Positions 26,822 through 36,606 of a stretch of 58,218 nucleotides of DNA are shown one piece after another. The notes below the pieces were generated by a model that saw only the letters and a program-made list of their open reading frames with translations, was not told the origin of the DNA and made no database searches. Each line of letters starts with the position of its first letter. Position 1 is the stretch's first letter. Source of the stretch: Pseudohongiella sp. (GTDB lineage Bacteria; Pseudomonadota; Gammaproteobacteria; Pseudomonadales; Pseudohongiellaceae); contig JAUYSM010000100.1 in assembly GCA_030696315.1 (NCBI GenBank), positions 1 through 58,218 on the forward strand, read 5' to 3'. The position numbers and the translations under genes were made by a program.

Positions 26822-27469
26822 TTACAGCAGCCCGAGATTGATTGCCCTGAGTACTGCTTGTGTACGATCCCGTACGCCGAGTTTCTCGAGAATAGACGAC
26901 ACCTGATTTTTCACGGTGCCTTCCGACTTATGAATGGTGCGTGAGATTTCCCGATTACTGAAACCGCCGGCCATCAAGCGCAGCACTTCCACTTCTTTGT
27001 CGCTGAGTGATTCAGGCGCTACCAGATTATCAAAGCGCGGCTCCATCGAAGACAAGCCTTTCAGGATGCGCTCAGTGATAGCCGGCTGCACCAGCGTGCC
27101 ACCGGCATACACACTTTCAATAGCACCCACCAGACTATTCAGTGACACGTCTTTCAGCAGATAACCTTTGGCACCTGCCTGCATACCCTCGAGCACCAGC
27201 TGACTGTCATCAAATGTGGTCAGGATGATGCTAGGCACCATACAACCGGCGGCGCGCATGGCATGCAAAGCATCAATACCTGTCATTTTGGGCATGCGAA
27301 TATCCATCAACAGCACATCTGGTTTGAATTTCTGGATACCTTCAACCACGTGACTGCCATCTTCCACCTGCCCAACCACGTCGATACGCTCGCTGAGCTC
27401 GAGCAAACTGCATATTCCGAGACGAACCAGATTCTGGTCTTCTGCCAGCATGACGCGGATTTTATTCAT
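26822..27469 (-). CDS. NarL/FixJ-family response regulator, orphan
   Basis: A 215-residue response regulator. The receiver domain has the acidic pair (LAEDQ), the phospho-acceptor Asp in DVLLMDIRMPKMTG, Thr in ILTTFDD and Lys in YLLKDVS. The C-terminal LuxR-type helix-turn-helix reads LSDKEVEVLRLMAGGFSNREI and SEGTVKNQVSSILEKL. All phosphorylation residues are present. No histidine kinase gene is adjacent, so its partner is elsewhere. It converges with the AAA gene (9 nt apart). Targets cannot be told from the sequence. Confidence 0.92.
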   Translation of the reverse strand: MNKIRVMLAEDQNLVRLGICSLLELSERIDVVGQVEDGSHVVEGIQKFKPDVLLMDIRMPKMTGIDALHAMRAAGCMVPSIILTTFDDSQLVLEGMQAGAKGYLLKDVSLNSLVGAIESVYAGGTLVQPAITERILKGLSSMEPRFDNLVAPESLSDKEVEVLRLMAGGFSNREISRTIHKSEGTVKNQVSSILEKLGVRDRTQAVLRAINLGLL

Positions 27470-27702
27470 GTGCCGAATGATCTCAGTTGGGTGAGTGATA
27501 TGAAGTATGTGATACGGGCCATGCGATATTGCTGTGTTCGGGGATTATGGTACAGGCTGGCACAAACAACGTATAGGCCTTAAGTAACGAGGCACAACAT
27601 GGCTTAAGTCACTAGTCAGACCCAAGGGGTTCTGTCAGCATTATCATACGGCAAACGGGAAAATTGCCACTTGCGAATGCTGATCAAAAACAGGAGTTGA
27701 CC

Positions 27703-28437
27703 ATGTTTCTGCTTCACCAGACTGCCGTTTATCTCCATATCACCGGTGGCGTTGTTGCCTTGCTGCTGTTCTGGATACCTGTGTTTGCGCGCAAAGGCTC
27801 CCCTATTCATAAACGTATCGGGCGCTACTTTGCGCTACTGATGTATATGATCGGGATATCAGGTTTGCTGATGAGTTCCATGGATTTATGGATACCGGAA
27901 GTGCTGCATCCTGATAACAATCCCGCCAATACGCGCAACACCGCCATCTTCTTGTTTTCGCTGAGCCTGCTGGTGCTGACAACCACCCGCCACGGGTGGT
28001 TGACCATCAACTATCGAGACAATCGCTTGCCCCTGCGCAAGCCATTTCAACTGGCGCTGGTTGGCGCCTTACTGTTATGTGGCATAGGTTTGTTTGCACT
28101 GGGTCTGATGCGCAGCAACATGATTTTTGTTGCGTTTGGGGGCCTTGAAGTTGCGCTGAGCGCAGGCATTTTGCGTTACACCTTTAAACAGCAGACCCGA
28201 CCGCGCGAATGGTGGATTGAACATCTGGGCGGATTGATTGCCTCCGGCATCGGCGCGTACACGGCGTTTTTTGTTTTTGGTGCAGTTACGATTATGGAAC
28301 CGCTATTTAATCAACTGCCATGGTTGCCCGTGCTGGTCTGGGTGGGTCCGGGCGTCATAGGCGGCATTGCCATCACAATCGTCAGCCGGCATTACCGCCG
28401 GAAGTTTTCACCTAAACCAGCCACAGTCAGCAGCTGA
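27703..28437 (+). CDS. Multi-spanning membrane protein, DUF2306-like
   Basis: A 244-residue integral membrane protein with about seven hydrophobic segments. These include HITGGVVALLLFWIPVFA, an RIGRYFALLMYMIG segment and several later ones. The ATG at 27703 has CAGGAG 6-11 nt upstream, better than the in-frame upstream alternative at 27664. Conserved His residues (HQTAVYLHITGG, HKRIGR, EHLGG) recall DUF2306 membrane proteins, where heme or metal binding has been suggested. The function is unknown. It converges with trpE. Confidence 0.65.
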   Translation: MFLLHQTAVYLHITGGVVALLLFWIPVFARKGSPIHKRIGRYFALLMYMIGISGLLMSSMDLWIPEVLHPDNNPANTRNTAIFLFSLSLLVLTTTRHGWLTINYRDNRLPLRKPFQLALVGALLLCGIGLFALGLMRSNMIFVAFGGLEVALSAGILRYTFKQQTRPREWWIEHLGGLIASGIGAYTAFFVFGAVTIMEPLFNQLPWLPVLVWVGPGVIGGIAITIVSRHYRRKFSPKPATVSS

Positions 28438-28444
28438 GCAAGGG

Positions 28445-29968
28445 CTAGAGCTGCAGGCCTTTTTGGGCCAGTGCCACGGCGCGGAAAATGGCCCGCGCCT
28501 TGTTCATGGTTTCTTCCCATTCCAGCGTCGGCACTGAATCTGCTACCACCCCTGCGCCGGCCTGCACATACAGCGTATTGTCTTTAATCACAGCGGTGCG
28601 AATGGCAATTGCCATATCCATATTGCCGCCCCAGCCGATGTACCCCATGGCGCCGCCATAGATACCGCGTTTAACCGGCTCCAGCTGATCGATGATCTGC
28701 ATGGCCCGTACTTTTGGCGCACCCGACAAGGTGCCTACCGGCAAGGTCGCTTTGAGCACATCAAGCGCCGTTTTGTCATCACTCATCTGACTTTCGACTA
28801 TGGAGGCGATATGCATCACGTGAGAATAACGTTCCACAAACATCTTTTTGGGCACGTGCACCGAACCGGTTTTTGAGACCCGGCCAGAATCGTTGCGGCT
28901 GAGGTCAATCAGCATCAGATGTTCCGCAATTTCTTTGGCATCGGCCAGCAGTTCCTGCTCCAAGGCCTGATCCTGCTCATCGGTGGCGCCGCGTTTACGG
29001 GTGCCTGCCAAAGGCCGCACTGTGATTAAACCCTCTTCTACGCGGGCCAGAATTTCAGGTGAGGCGCTGACAATATGGTGATCACCCATATTAAAAAACA
29101 CCATATACGGCGACGGATTCAGGTAACGCAGGGCACGATAGGCATGGATAGGATCGCCATCAAACGGCACCGACATGCGCTGTGCCAGCACAACCTGCAT
29201 GACATCACCCGCCAGAATGTAATCCTTGATGGAATTCACCGCTTTTTCAAACGGCGCCTGCTGGAAGCTGGAGAAAAAGTCCTGTTCCGCGCTGATCACA
29301 TCAGCACGCGACCTGGCAACCGGGCGCTGGAACGGTTGCATGAGCCCGGATTCGATTTCATCCAAGCGTGCGTAGGCCTTATCCAAAGCGCCTTTTTGTG
29401 ACGGGTCCGCATGGCACACAATTGAAATTGTGCCGCGCAGATTATCAAACACCACAACCTCTTCAGACAGCAGCAGCAAAATTTCAGGTGTGCCAATTTC
29501 ATCTTCACCAGGGGCCACGCCCAAGGAAGGTTCGACGTAACGCACGGTGTCGTAGCTGAAGTAGCCAACCAGTCCACCACTGAATTTTGGCACACCCGCC
29601 AGCTCGGCAACTTTGAAACGGTTTTTAAACGCCTCAACAAATACAAACGGGTCGTCCATGCTGTGTTGCTCGATGACAACACCCTCCCGCTCTACCCGCA
29701 CGTCATTGGCACTGACCCGTACAACCGTTTTACAGGGCAGTCCAATAATGGAGAAACGCCCCCACTTTTCGCCGCCTTGCACCGACTCAAACAGGTAGGT
29801 GTAAACCCCACCTGCAAGTTTTAAATACGTGCTGAGCGGTGTTTCAAAATCAGCCAGCACCTCGCGCACGACGGGGACGCGGTTGTAGCCGGCAGCGGCC
29901 AGCGCATCAATATCCTGCTGTTGCAGTCGGGTTGCCACGGCGGTGGAGGAAAATTGATTGCGCGTCAT
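28445..29968 (-). CDS. trpE: Anthranilate synthase component I
   Basis: A 507-residue chorismate-utilising enzyme of normal length. The N-terminal part holds the feedback region ([27 protein letters not shown], with the LLES-like element as LFES). The C-terminal half has the catalytic blocks [64 protein letters not shown] and [13 protein letters not shown]. It makes anthranilate from chorismate using ammonia from TrpG. It follows rpe by 15 nt. trpG-trpD-trpC is 10 kb downstream on the same strand, and gph, which often lies between rpe and trpE, is absent. Confidence 0.97.
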   Translation of the reverse strand: MTRNQFSSTAVATRLQQQDIDALAAAGYNRVPVVREVLADFETPLSTYLKLAGGVYTYLFESVQGGEKWGRFSIIGLPCKTVVRVSANDVRVEREGVVIEQHSMDDPFVFVEAFKNRFKVAELAGVPKFSGGLVGYFSYDTVRYVEPSLGVAPGEDEIGTPEILLLLSEEVVVFDNLRGTISIVCHADPSQKGALDKAYARLDEIESGLMQPFQRPVARSRADVISAEQDFFSSFQQAPFEKAVNSIKDYILAGDVMQVVLAQRMSVPFDGDPIHAYRALRYLNPSPYMVFFNMGDHHIVSASPEILARVEEGLITVRPLAGTRKRGATDEQDQALEQELLADAKEIAEHLMLIDLSRNDSGRVSKTGSVHVPKKMFVERYSHVMHIASIVESQMSDDKTALDVLKATLPVGTLSGAPKVRAMQIIDQLEPVKRGIYGGAMGYIGWGGNMDMAIAIRTAVIKDNTLYVQAGAGVVADSVPTLEWEETMNKARAIFRAVALAQKGLQL

Positions 29969-29983
29969 CGATGGCCTTCCCTT

Positions 29984-30691
29984 TTAAACAGCAACAGTCT
30001 GCGCCAGTTGCTGGCGCATGGTGCTGATGGCTTTTTCGTAAGAGTCACTGTTAAAAATGGCAGACCCTGCCACAAACATGTCAGCGCCAGCGCGCGCGAT
30101 GTCTGCAATATTGTCGGTGGTCACACCACCATCAATTTCAAGACGGATATTAAAACCGCTGGCATCAATCAGACGGCGTGCCTGCTGCAATTTCTTGAGC
30201 GCCGTCGGGATAAACTTCTGACCACCAAAACCCGGGTTCACCGACATGATCAGAATCAGGTCGATTTTATCCATCAGGTACTCCAGGCAATCCAGACTGG
30301 TCGCCGGGTTAAACACCAGGCCCGCTTTGCAGCCGGCATCACGGATCAACTGCAAAGAGCGATCAACGTGCTGGGACGCTTCAGGGTGAAAACTGATAAT
30401 GCTGGCACCGGCTTTGGCAAAATCGCTGATCATCTGATCAACCGGTTGCACCATCAAATGCACATCAATCGGGGCTTTGATGCCGTAAGTCCGCAGCGCT
30501 TTGCATACCATGGGGCCAATGGTCAGATTGGGGACGTAGTGATTATCCATGACATCAAAATGCACCACATCAGCACCAGCGGCGAGCACGGCATCGACTT
30601 CTTGCCCCAATCGGGCAAAGTCGGCTGACAAAATCGAGGGGGCAATCAGAAAGTCCTTTTGCAGCAATTCAGTCTTCAGAACATCAGTCAT
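29984..30691 (-). CDS. rpe: Ribulose-phosphate 3-epimerase
   Basis: A 235-residue TIM-barrel enzyme. Active-site and signature segments are [66 protein letters not shown], and [11 protein letters not shown]. His, Asp and Met residues for metal binding are present. It interconverts ribulose-5-phosphate and xylulose-5-phosphate in the pentose phosphate pathway. It is upstream of trpE in a likely operon, the order seen in pseudomonads. Confidence 0.97.
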   Translation of the reverse strand: MTDVLKTELLQKDFLIAPSILSADFARLGQEVDAVLAAGADVVHFDVMDNHYVPNLTIGPMVCKALRTYGIKAPIDVHLMVQPVDQMISDFAKAGASIISFHPEASQHVDRSLQLIRDAGCKAGLVFNPATSLDCLEYLMDKIDLILIMSVNPGFGGQKFIPTALKKLQQARRLIDASGFNIRLEIDGGVTTDNIADIARAGADMFVAGSAIFNSDSYEKAISTMRQQLAQTVAV

Positions 30692-30705
30692 CGCAAGGTC
30701 GCCGG

Positions 30706-31401
30706 CTACGAATTAATAAGCCGGCATTCTAACGCCTTCAGCCGCTCGGGTGAACCGATATCCTGCCAGTCGCCTGCGAAGTACTCGCCTGTGACCTGTT
30801 GGCGCGACATGGCCTGACGCAACAGTGGCGACAAGGGCAGACGTTGCACCGACAAGCCGGTAAACAAGTGTGGATGCAGCACGCTGATGCCGCTGAAGGT
30901 AAGTCGTGGCTCGCGGTCGTCGGACACCTGAGCGCTATCACTCAGGTGGAAATCGCCTCGCAGGTGATGCGCCGCATTGGGCACCAACACCAGATGCGCC
31001 AGCGGTCGATTGGCGTCGGTCGCAGCATCAAGGTCAGCTGCAACGGTTTTCAGGCGTGAAAAGTCAAAGTCAGTCCAGACGTCTCCATTCACCACAGCAA
31101 ATGCCTGTGTCCCCAGCAGAGGTAAAGCCTGAATGATGCCACCCGCAGTTTCCAGCAACTCAGTCTCCGCGGAATATTGAATGTGCACGCCGTACTGCGA
31201 ACCGTCACCCAGTGCCGCAGGAATTTGCTCACCCAAATGATGCAGATTGATCACCAGCTCTCGCAGACCAGCCTTGGCCAGTTTCAGAATCTGCCACTCG
31301 ATCAGGCAGTGATCACCTGCTTTCAGTAATGGTTTTGGTGTCAGCTCTGTCAAGGGCAGCATGCGTTTGCCATGACCAGCCGCCAGAATCATGACTTTCA
31401 T
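30706..31401 (-). CDS. murU: N-acetylmuramate-1-phosphate uridylyltransferase MurU
   Basis: A 231-residue nucleotidyltransferase. It opens [26 protein letters not shown], the NTP-binding GxGxRxxPxT loop and Lys. [11 protein letters not shown] and [11 protein letters not shown] (metal Asp) follow, and the protein ends [11 protein letters not shown]. It overlaps amgK by 4 nt. The amgK-murU pair, divergent from lptD, marks the MurNAc salvage route of pseudomonads, which bypasses de novo MurA-MurB synthesis. MurU makes UDP-MurNAc from MurNAc-1-phosphate. Confidence 0.9.
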   Translation of the reverse strand: MKVMILAAGHGKRMLPLTELTPKPLLKAGDHCLIEWQILKLAKAGLRELVINLHHLGEQIPAALGDGSQYGVHIQYSAETELLETAGGIIQALPLLGTQAFAVVNGDVWTDFDFSRLKTVAADLDAATDANRPLAHLVLVPNAAHHLRGDFHLSDSAQVSDDREPRLTFSGISVLHPHLFTGLSVQRLPLSPLLRQAMSRQQVTGEYFAGDWQDIGSPERLKALECRLINS

Positions 31402-32612
31402 AACTGACTGTTTTCGAACTGAGCGGATAACTCAGACGCCGACACCATAGGACCTGATGCTGTTAACACACCATACATATCGATCATCGGCCCACGACGG
31501 AACCAGCTGATAAATGCTTTTAATTCAGGATGGCGCTCACCCACCGTCACCACATAATCCATCACCACTGGCAGATCCAGCAGGTATCGCGGTTTATTGT
31601 CACGCAGCGCCAGCCGACAGAAAATGCCAAGCACTTTGATATGGCGCTGTATTCCCATCAGATCAAAATCACGTTGGAAGGCTTCAAAACTCAAAGAGGC
31701 CGGCAAAATGTCACGTGCACGCGCCTCGTTATAATAGTCGCGCAACCATCGGTTCACCTGCTCTGCAGGCCAAACGATGTAACAGTCGCGGAGCAATGAC
31801 ACCAGATCGTAGGTCACCGGCCCAATAACCGCATCCTGAAAGTCGATGATGCCAGGCGCTTGATTTTCGGGATGCGAGCCATCGGCCTGCTGTCGCACCA
31901 TCAGATTGCGCGAGTGGAAATCGCGATGGACGCGCACTTGCACTTGATTCTGCGCTGCCTGTTCGAGAAAGCGCCAGGTTTGCGCCAGCAGTTGTTTCTC
32001 GTCTGAATCCAGCGCGATGCCCAACATATGACCACAGAACCACTCATCAAACAGACAGAGCTCGGTGTGCAGTCGCGCCTGATCATAGGCGGGCAGTTGC
32101 GATGCACTGCGATCACTTTGCAGTGTCAACAGCGCGGCCATGGCTTGGGCGTAAAGCACATCGACGCGCGCGATATCACTGACATCCTCTTCATCATCAC
32201 CTTGCGCAGCCTGCAGGCACGGCAGATACAGCTGATCCCCAAAGTCCTCAATCAACATAAAACCTTGCTCAAGGTCATAGGCCAGAATGGTGGGTGTTTT
32301 TAACCCGGCTGCGCGAAACTCGGTGGCGGTCAATAAAAATGCCGGGTTGTTTTCACGAGCAGGTGGCGCATCCACTAACATCAAGCTGGTCTTCAATCCA
32401 TCAAACCCGGCCAGCGCTAGTTCGCTTGGCGAGTGATAACGAAAATAGCGTCGAAAACTGGCATCCCCGCCCAGCGCATCCGCGTGTATCGGGCCAGGAT
32501 CAGATCCCAACAATTGTTGCAGCTCACCTCGCGCCCAGTGTTGAACCTGCTGATGACGGATATCTTCAGGCTCGCCGGAATCAGCGCACGTGAATGCTTG
32601 TTGCTGGGTCAT
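31398..32612 (-). CDS. amgK: N-acetylmuramate/N-acetylglucosamine anomeric kinase AmgK
   Basis: A 404-residue aminoglycoside-phosphotransferase-fold kinase. It shows LGGDASFRRYFRY (nucleotide loop), LMLVDAPPARENNPAFL, FMLIEDFGDQLY (hinge), the catalytic VRVHRDFHSRNLMV, and the metal-binding IIDFQDAVIGPVTYDLVSLLRD. These are the family's signatures. Known AmgK proteins are near 340 residues. This one is longer because of about 35 extra N-terminal residues and an acidic insert (GDDEEDVSD near residue 145). It phosphorylates the anomeric hydroxyl of MurNAc or GlcNAc and feeds MurU. It is divergent from lptD. Confidence 0.9.
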   Translation of the reverse strand: MTQQQAFTCADSGEPEDIRHQQVQHWARGELQQLLGSDPGPIHADALGGDASFRRYFRYHSPSELALAGFDGLKTSLMLVDAPPARENNPAFLLTATEFRAAGLKTPTILAYDLEQGFMLIEDFGDQLYLPCLQAAQGDDEEDVSDIARVDVLYAQAMAALLTLQSDRSASQLPAYDQARLHTELCLFDEWFCGHMLGIALDSDEKQLLAQTWRFLEQAAQNQVQVRVHRDFHSRNLMVRQQADGSHPENQAPGIIDFQDAVIGPVTYDLVSLLRDCYIVWPAEQVNRWLRDYYNEARARDILPASLSFEAFQRDFDLMGIQRHIKVLGIFCRLALRDNKPRYLLDLPVVMDYVVTVGERHPELKAFISWFRRGPMIDMYGVLTASGPMVSASELSAQFENSQL

Positions 32613-32765
32613 TGTTGAATCTGCTCCGCCATTGCTTTCTAATGAAAGGTCGATGAATTATCATGCCTGCGCTGGCCAATGTCGCCCCAGACTTACAATT
32701 CAGGGCAACAGGCAGCAACATCTGATGCTCACCATTCTCTATTGCCGACTGGATCGCCCGCAACC

Positions 32766-35273
32766 ATGTCTGACAGAAAAATAAAAACCAGCCTTTTGAC
32801 AACAGGATGGATGCTGCCTGTGCTGGTACTGTCCGGAATACATGGCGATGCAGCTGCGCAGGTTCCGGGTGCAGACAATTCGGCGCCACAATCACCGGCC
32901 GGCATCATGCAAGACTGGGCAACACGCGAAAACATGAGCGCTGAACAAGCGGCCCGTGTCAACCCGGCTTGCTGTGGCATGTTTGTGGAGCCGGAGATCA
33001 GCGGTGACAATGCTGATCTTGACCCCGACAGTGCACCCACCGAAATTGAAACCACTGCGCGCGTCAACCAACCCGAACCCGCACAGCTGTATGTGGAAGG
33101 TGATGTCAGTGTTCGTCAGGGTTACCGCACCCTGTTGGCAAGCGACGGACTGCACCTGAACGAAGAAACCAATATCCTGACGCTGCAGGGTGATGTGGTA
33201 TTTCGCGAGCCGGGATTTCTTGTCACAGGCGAAGGGGCCGTGCTTGACCAGAATGCGGGTGATAACACCATCAGTCAGGCCTCCTATGTGATTCACGATA
33301 CCCAGATTCACGGGACCGCAGAACGGCTGAGTTACAACAGCGACAGCGGTATGATGACCATGGACAACGGCGCATTCAGCCGCTGCGAACCCATGGATCC
33401 GTTCTGGATGGTGCAAGCCAGCAGTCTGATGCTGGACAATGCCAACGGCGTTGGTTATGCACGAGAGTTGACGCTACGGCTGCGCGATGTGCCCGTGTTC
33501 TACTACCCCTATACCTTGCAGTTCCCGATTGGTGACCAGCGGGTATCGGGCATTTTGCCACCCAGTATCAGCAACAGCCGCGACAATGGTCTCGATATTG
33601 CCGTGCCTTATTACTTCAATCTCGCACCGCATTACGATGCCACGCTGACACCACGATTGATGACCGAGCGCGGTCTGATGCTGAATGCCGAATTCAGGTA
33701 CCTGGCCGATTGGTCGATGAATACCGTCACCGCTGCGCTGTTGCCTGACGACAAAACCTACGATGCCACTCGGGCCAGCCTCAGCAGCAACGCCACGCCA
33801 CAATCGCGGCGCTGGTTTGCTGGCTTCAGTCATGAAGGCCAACCCTGGCAGAACTGGCGCACGTTTGTCGATTTGAATGCAGTCAGTGATGCCAACTATT
33901 TCAGGGATCTGGGCACTCGTAATCTTGACCTGGAAAGCCGCACCCATCTCAACAAAGAAGCGGTCATGTCCTGGCAGGATGCTGCCTGGCATGCCGAAGC
34001 ACGCGTGCAAAGCATTCAGCTGCTGGACCCTTACCTGGCATCCATTGACGTTAACAAACCCTTTGATCGCCTGCCCGAAGTCAAACTCAGCCGCCAGGGC
34101 GACAGCCTGGGCCCACTGCGTTACGGCGTAGATGGCTCACATGTGCGCTTTGATCGCTCGCTGGATCGATCACTGTTGTCCGCACAGCAGATTTCCAATG
34201 GTGCTCTGGTCACCGGCTCCAGAGTCAGCGCGGAACCGTGGCTGAGTTTGCCATTGCGCGGGGCGGGGTACTTTTTTATTCCGGCCGCGCGTTATCGTTA
34301 CGCCAGCTGGCAGCTGGATCAACAGGCCGCCAATACCGCCGGCAATCCCGAGCGCGGCGTCTCGGTGTTCAGCCTTGATAGTGGTTTGATTTTTGATCGA
34401 CCAGTGACCGTCGCAGGGCTGTCCGCCACTCAAACACTGGAACCCCGACTTTATTACCTGTTCAGCGAACAGAAAGAGCAACACTTGCTGCCAAATTTTG
34501 ACAGCGCGCAGCTGCACATGAACTTTAACCAGCTGTTCCGCGACAATCGCTTCAGCGGTGGCGACCGGGTCGGTGACGCCAACCAGATCAGCGCTGCGGT
34601 GACCAGCCGCTTGTTGACCATTGATGGTCAGGAACGCGCTCGTATCAGCGTTGGCCAGATTTTCCACTTTAAAGACCGCAAAGTCTCATTGGACAGCCCG
34701 CTGCAAAAATGGCTGACGCTGCAACCACTGGACACTGACCGCTCAGCACTGATCATGGAAGCCAGTTATCGCCCGCATGAGCGCTGGCAGCTGATGACCG
34801 ACCTGCAATGGGATCAGGAAAACAACAACATCGACCAGGGCAGCATTGCAGTACAGTTACGCGGCGATCAAGACCGCCTGTTTAATCTGGCGTTCCGCTA
34901 TCGGGAAAAAACCGACGTTTTTCTGGATGCACCGCCCTTGCTTGACCCACGCATCAAACAAACTGACATGTCGGCGGTCTGGCCGCTGAACGAAAGTTGG
35001 CGCATGCTGGGTCGTTGGAACTATGACCACAGTAACAGCAGGAACCTTGAAACCTTTGCAGGTGTCGAATACAGTAACTGCTGCGCAACCGTGCGCCTGA
35101 TCGCCCGCGACTGGGTCAATGACTACGAATTTAACGAACTGAACACCAGACAGAACCGGGGCATCTTTTTTCAGCTTTCCCTGCACGGCCTGGGCGACCT
35201 CGCCGGTGGCGGTCTCGACAGCCTGCTTAGCAACAGCATCCCCGGATTCAAGGAGCAAGACAGCAATGACTAA
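32766..35273 (+). CDS. lptD: LPS-assembly outer-membrane protein LptD
   Basis: An 835-residue protein starting MSDRKIKTS with a signal peptide ending near DAAAQ. The N-terminal jellyroll (YVEGDVSVRQGYRTLLASDGLHL, LQGDVVFREPG) precedes a large beta-barrel with the conserved NRDNGLD-like SNSRDNGLDIAVPYYF and NYEFNELNTRQNRGIFFQLSL region. Two cysteine pairs, CC in NPACCGMF and CC in YSNCCATV, are placed to form the inter-domain disulphides needed for LptD maturation. It inserts LPS into the outer leaflet with LptE. The frame is open back to 32679, but the signal peptide sets the start at 32766. It overlaps surA by 8 nt. Confidence 0.94.
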   Translation: MSDRKIKTSLLTTGWMLPVLVLSGIHGDAAAQVPGADNSAPQSPAGIMQDWATRENMSAEQAARVNPACCGMFVEPEISGDNADLDPDSAPTEIETTARVNQPEPAQLYVEGDVSVRQGYRTLLASDGLHLNEETNILTLQGDVVFREPGFLVTGEGAVLDQNAGDNTISQASYVIHDTQIHGTAERLSYNSDSGMMTMDNGAFSRCEPMDPFWMVQASSLMLDNANGVGYARELTLRLRDVPVFYYPYTLQFPIGDQRVSGILPPSISNSRDNGLDIAVPYYFNLAPHYDATLTPRLMTERGLMLNAEFRYLADWSMNTVTAALLPDDKTYDATRASLSSNATPQSRRWFAGFSHEGQPWQNWRTFVDLNAVSDANYFRDLGTRNLDLESRTHLNKEAVMSWQDAAWHAEARVQSIQLLDPYLASIDVNKPFDRLPEVKLSRQGDSLGPLRYGVDGSHVRFDRSLDRSLLSAQQISNGALVTGSRVSAEPWLSLPLRGAGYFFIPAARYRYASWQLDQQAANTAGNPERGVSVFSLDSGLIFDRPVTVAGLSATQTLEPRLYYLFSEQKEQHLLPNFDSAQLHMNFNQLFRDNRFSGGDRVGDANQISAAVTSRLLTIDGQERARISVGQIFHFKDRKVSLDSPLQKWLTLQPLDTDRSALIMEASYRPHERWQLMTDLQWDQENNNIDQGSIAVQLRGDQDRLFNLAFRYREKTDVFLDAPPLLDPRIKQTDMSAVWPLNESWRMLGRWNYDHSNSRNLETFAGVEYSNCCATVRLIARDWVNDYEFNELNTRQNRGIFFQLSLHGLGDLAGGGLDSLLSNSIPGFKEQDSND

Positions 35274-36597
35274 CAATTTTCGGCATTTTCTGACGCAAGG
35301 CAGACATATTGGCCTGAGCAGTCTGGCCGCCATGTTGATGCTGGCCGGTAGCGCCAACGCCCAGCCACAGATGCTGGACAAAATTATTGCCGTGGTTGAC
35401 GACGGTGTTGTTTTGCAAAGTGAATACGAAGAACGTGTTGTTGAAGTACAGGCACGCGCCTCACAGATGAACATGGCACTGCCTGCACCTGACGCCTTGC
35501 GCGAACAAGTGATGGAAAGTCTGATCATCGAAAATCTGCAGCTGCAACTTGCAGAACGGGTGGGCATTCGTTTTGACGACGACACACTCAACCGCGTGAT
35601 GGGCGATCTTGCCCAGTCCAGCAATATGAGCTTTGACCAATACGTCAGTGCCCTGCAGGCGCAAGGCGTCTACACACAGACACGCGAGCGCATCCGCAAG
35701 GAACTGGCGGTCAACGAGGTACAGCGCGGCATGGTGAATCGTCGTATCACCATCACCGACCAGGAAATTGATAACTACCTGAGCTCTGAAGCAGGCCGTA
35801 TCGCGATGGCCCCGGATTATCTGGTTGACCAGATTCTGATACCAGTGCCCGAGTCCGATTCACCTGCCGTACGTTCTGCAAAAGAAGCCTTTGCGCGCGA
35901 CATGTACCAGCGACTGGCCGATGGTGCTGATTTTGCTCAGGTACGCATGGAGTCACAGCAGGCCGCTGTGGCCAACCCGCCGCGTGGATTTCAAGTCACT
36001 GGCGGCGAATTGGGCTGGCGTAAAGCGGATCAGCTGCCCAGTTTGTTTGTGGAGATTGTCCCGGCCATGCGTGTCGGACAGATCAATGAACCTATCCGCA
36101 GCGCCAACGGTTTCCATATTATTCGCCTGTCCGATGTTCGCGGCGACTCGAATCGTCTGGTCAAACAGACTCAGGCACGCCATATCCTGATTGCGCCTTC
36201 TGAAATTCGCACCGAAGATCAGGCACGACGCCTGGCGGAAACGGTGCATCAGCGTATTGTTGATGGTGAAGAATTTGGCATTCTGGCGCGTCAGTTTTCG
36301 GATGACACCATGTCGGTTGTGGCCGGCGGTGATTTAGGCTGGGTCAGTGACGGCGGCATGCCCCCGCAGTTTGAAGAGCAGATCCGAGATATGGAAGCCG
36401 GGGAGCTGAGCGAGCCGTTCCGTACCAGTTTTGGCTGGCATGTCGCCGAAGTGACCGGACGCCGTGAACAGGATTTAAGCCGCGAGTATCAACGCCAGCA
36501 AGCACAAAACGCCCTGCGCCAGCGTAAATTTGATATCGAACTTGAAAACTGGATGCTGGAAATCAGGGACGAAGCCTACGTCAAATACATCGACTGA
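35266..36597 (+). CDS. surA: Periplasmic chaperone/peptidyl-prolyl isomerase SurA
   Basis: A 443-residue secreted protein. The signal peptide ends AGSANA (about residue 32). It is followed by the SurA N-terminal chaperone domain (LDKIIAVVDDGVVLQSEYEERV) and two parvulin domains. The first holds GGELGWRKADQLPSLF and the second ARHILIAPSEIRTEDQA to GGDLGWVSDGGMPPQFEE. A C-terminal helix closes the chaperone core. SurA escorts beta-barrel proteins such as LptD, whose gene overlaps the surA start by 8 nt. AAGGAG lies 10 nt before the ATG. Confidence 0.96.
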   Translation: MTNNFRHFLTQGRHIGLSSLAAMLMLAGSANAQPQMLDKIIAVVDDGVVLQSEYEERVVEVQARASQMNMALPAPDALREQVMESLIIENLQLQLAERVGIRFDDDTLNRVMGDLAQSSNMSFDQYVSALQAQGVYTQTRERIRKELAVNEVQRGMVNRRITITDQEIDNYLSSEAGRIAMAPDYLVDQILIPVPESDSPAVRSAKEAFARDMYQRLADGADFAQVRMESQQAAVANPPRGFQVTGGELGWRKADQLPSLFVEIVPAMRVGQINEPIRSANGFHIIRLSDVRGDSNRLVKQTQARHILIAPSEIRTEDQARRLAETVHQRIVDGEEFGILARQFSDDTMSVVAGGDLGWVSDGGMPPQFEEQIRDMEAGELSEPFRTSFGWHVAEVTGRREQDLSREYQRQQAQNALRQRKFDIELENWMLEIRDEAYVKYID

Positions 36598-36606
36598 TTA
36601 TTGACT

